64,000 nt of DNA from Pseudomonas duriflava (GTDB lineage Bacteria > Pseudomonadota > Gammaproteobacteria > Pseudomonadales > Pseudomonadaceae). The translations under genes were made by a program, and so were the position numbers. Positions 63,617 through 64,000 of the stretch are shown piece by piece. Position 1 is the first letter of the stretch. Each line of letters starts with the position of its first letter. The DNA lies in contig NZ_VLKY01000003.1 in assembly GCF_007830155.1 (NCBI RefSeq), forward strand, positions 248,001-312,000, read 5' to 3'. The notes beneath the pieces were generated by a model that saw only the letters and a program-made list of their open reading frames with translations, made no database searches and was not told the DNA's origin.

Positions 63617-63637
63617 TATTATCGGTGACCTTTCATC

Positions 63638-64000
63638 ATGCCATTCGATCTTTCCTCACGCCTGGCCGAGCGCCGCGCTGCACACCTGTACCGTCAACGA
63701 CCCTTACTGGAAGGTCCTCAGGGACCCGAGGTGATCGTTGATGGCCAGCCGCTGTTGGCGTTCTGCAACAACGACTACCTGGGCCTTGCAAATCATCCCG
63801 AGGTGATCGCTGCCCTGCAGACGGGGACCAAGCGCTGGGGCGTAGGCGGTGGCGCCTCACATCTGGTGATCGGGCATAGCGGGCCGCATCATGCCTTGGA
63901 AGAGGCGTTGGCCGCCTTTACTGGCCGGCCGCGCGCCTTGCTGTTTTCTACCGGTTATATGGCTAATCTCGCTGCCGTGACGGCGTTGGTCGGCCGTGGC
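63638..64000 (+). CDS. bioF: 8-amino-7-oxononanoate synthase, N-terminal part
   Basis: Open to the right edge (121 codons visible) from [20 protein letters not shown]. Blocks typical of Bio[21 protein letters not shown], then [20 protein letters not shown] and [20 protein letters not shown]. The PLP lysine lies beyond the edge. It condenses a pimeloyl thioester with alanine, the first ring-forming step of biotin synthesis, and is related to the oxoamine synthase at 35.7 kb. Order comF / bioB / bioF is the usual Pseudomonas one. Confidence 0.92.
   Translation, partial: MPFDLSSRLAERRAAHLYRQRPLLEGPQGPEVIVDGQPLLAFCNNDYLGLANHPEVIAALQTGTKRWGVGGGASHLVIGHSGPHHALEEALAAFTGRPRALLFSTGYMANLAAVTALVGRG

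Noticed and set aside
1-64000. CRISPR arrays, complete insertion sequences, rRNA or tRNA genes
   Set aside because: Looked for on both strands; no repeat-spacer pattern, transposase or RNA signature was seen.

Overview
The window reads as chromosomal DNA of a gammaproteobacterium, most likely Pseudomonas or a close relative. The pointers are the gene order comF / bioB / bioF, a 721-residue malate synthase G, a eukaryote-like phosphatidylcholine synthase, malate:quinone oxidoreductase, RarD, SrkA, Tat-exported PhoX proteins and typical Pseudomonas-style regulators. Species cannot be fixed from sequence alone. No rRNA, tRNA or CRISPR array was seen.

Layout. 1-3.3 kb: the end of an OPT-family transporter, a FecR/OmpA envelope pair, and a ParD-like gene translationally coupled to methionine aminopeptidase behind a three-repeat operator-like element. 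3.9-6.9 kb: oxyR and mqo. 6.9-11.7 kb: a gene-poor, decayed stretch with a frameshifted tyrosine-recombinase remnant, two small unknown genes, a LysR gene cut off at its C-terminus where it meets the first codons of an opposing Rieske-type oxygenase, and a PilZ protein. 11.7-19.4 kb: an SDR, an LRR-protein kinase fusion, LysR, TPR, EamA, Lrp and saccharopine-dehydrogenase-like genes.

19.8-38.8 kb is the most interesting part: a contiguous lipid/glycan locus of about 17 genes. Its right half carries an acyl-AMP ligase, an extended SDR, an acyl carrier protein, a serine-palmitoyltransferase-like oxoamine synthase and, divergently, a GNAT-like acyltransferase. Together these match the known bacterial ceramide genes (AasR, CerR, ACP, Spt, bCerS) of Caulobacter. 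Its left half carries a lipid kinase, a Tam41-like nucleotidyltransferase, a CDP-alcohol phosphotransferase with a degenerate N-terminal domain, two further nucleotidyltransferases, an extra LptF/LptG pair, two LpxO-like hydroxylases and a GT8-like/ELM1 glycosyltransferase fusion; an MsbA-like ABC exporter closes the right half. I infer a locus that makes, decorates and exports a sphingolipid-type envelope lipid.

38.9-64 kb is mostly core metabolism and signalling: a secreted GH15 glucoamylase-like enzyme, a CHASE/PAS/GGDEF diguanylate cyclase, a structured 0.9-kb intergenic region, a PQQ-type sugar dehydrogenase lipoprotein, glcB, a GcvR-like ACT protein, pcs, rarD, a soluble FIST-chemoreceptor, srkA, a tandem pair of phoX paralogues (one with a Pho-box-like element), modE-modA-modB with a ModE-type operator but no modC, comF, a small membrane protein, bioB and the start of bioF at the right edge. 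Convergent gene pairs are usually separated by strong hairpin terminators.
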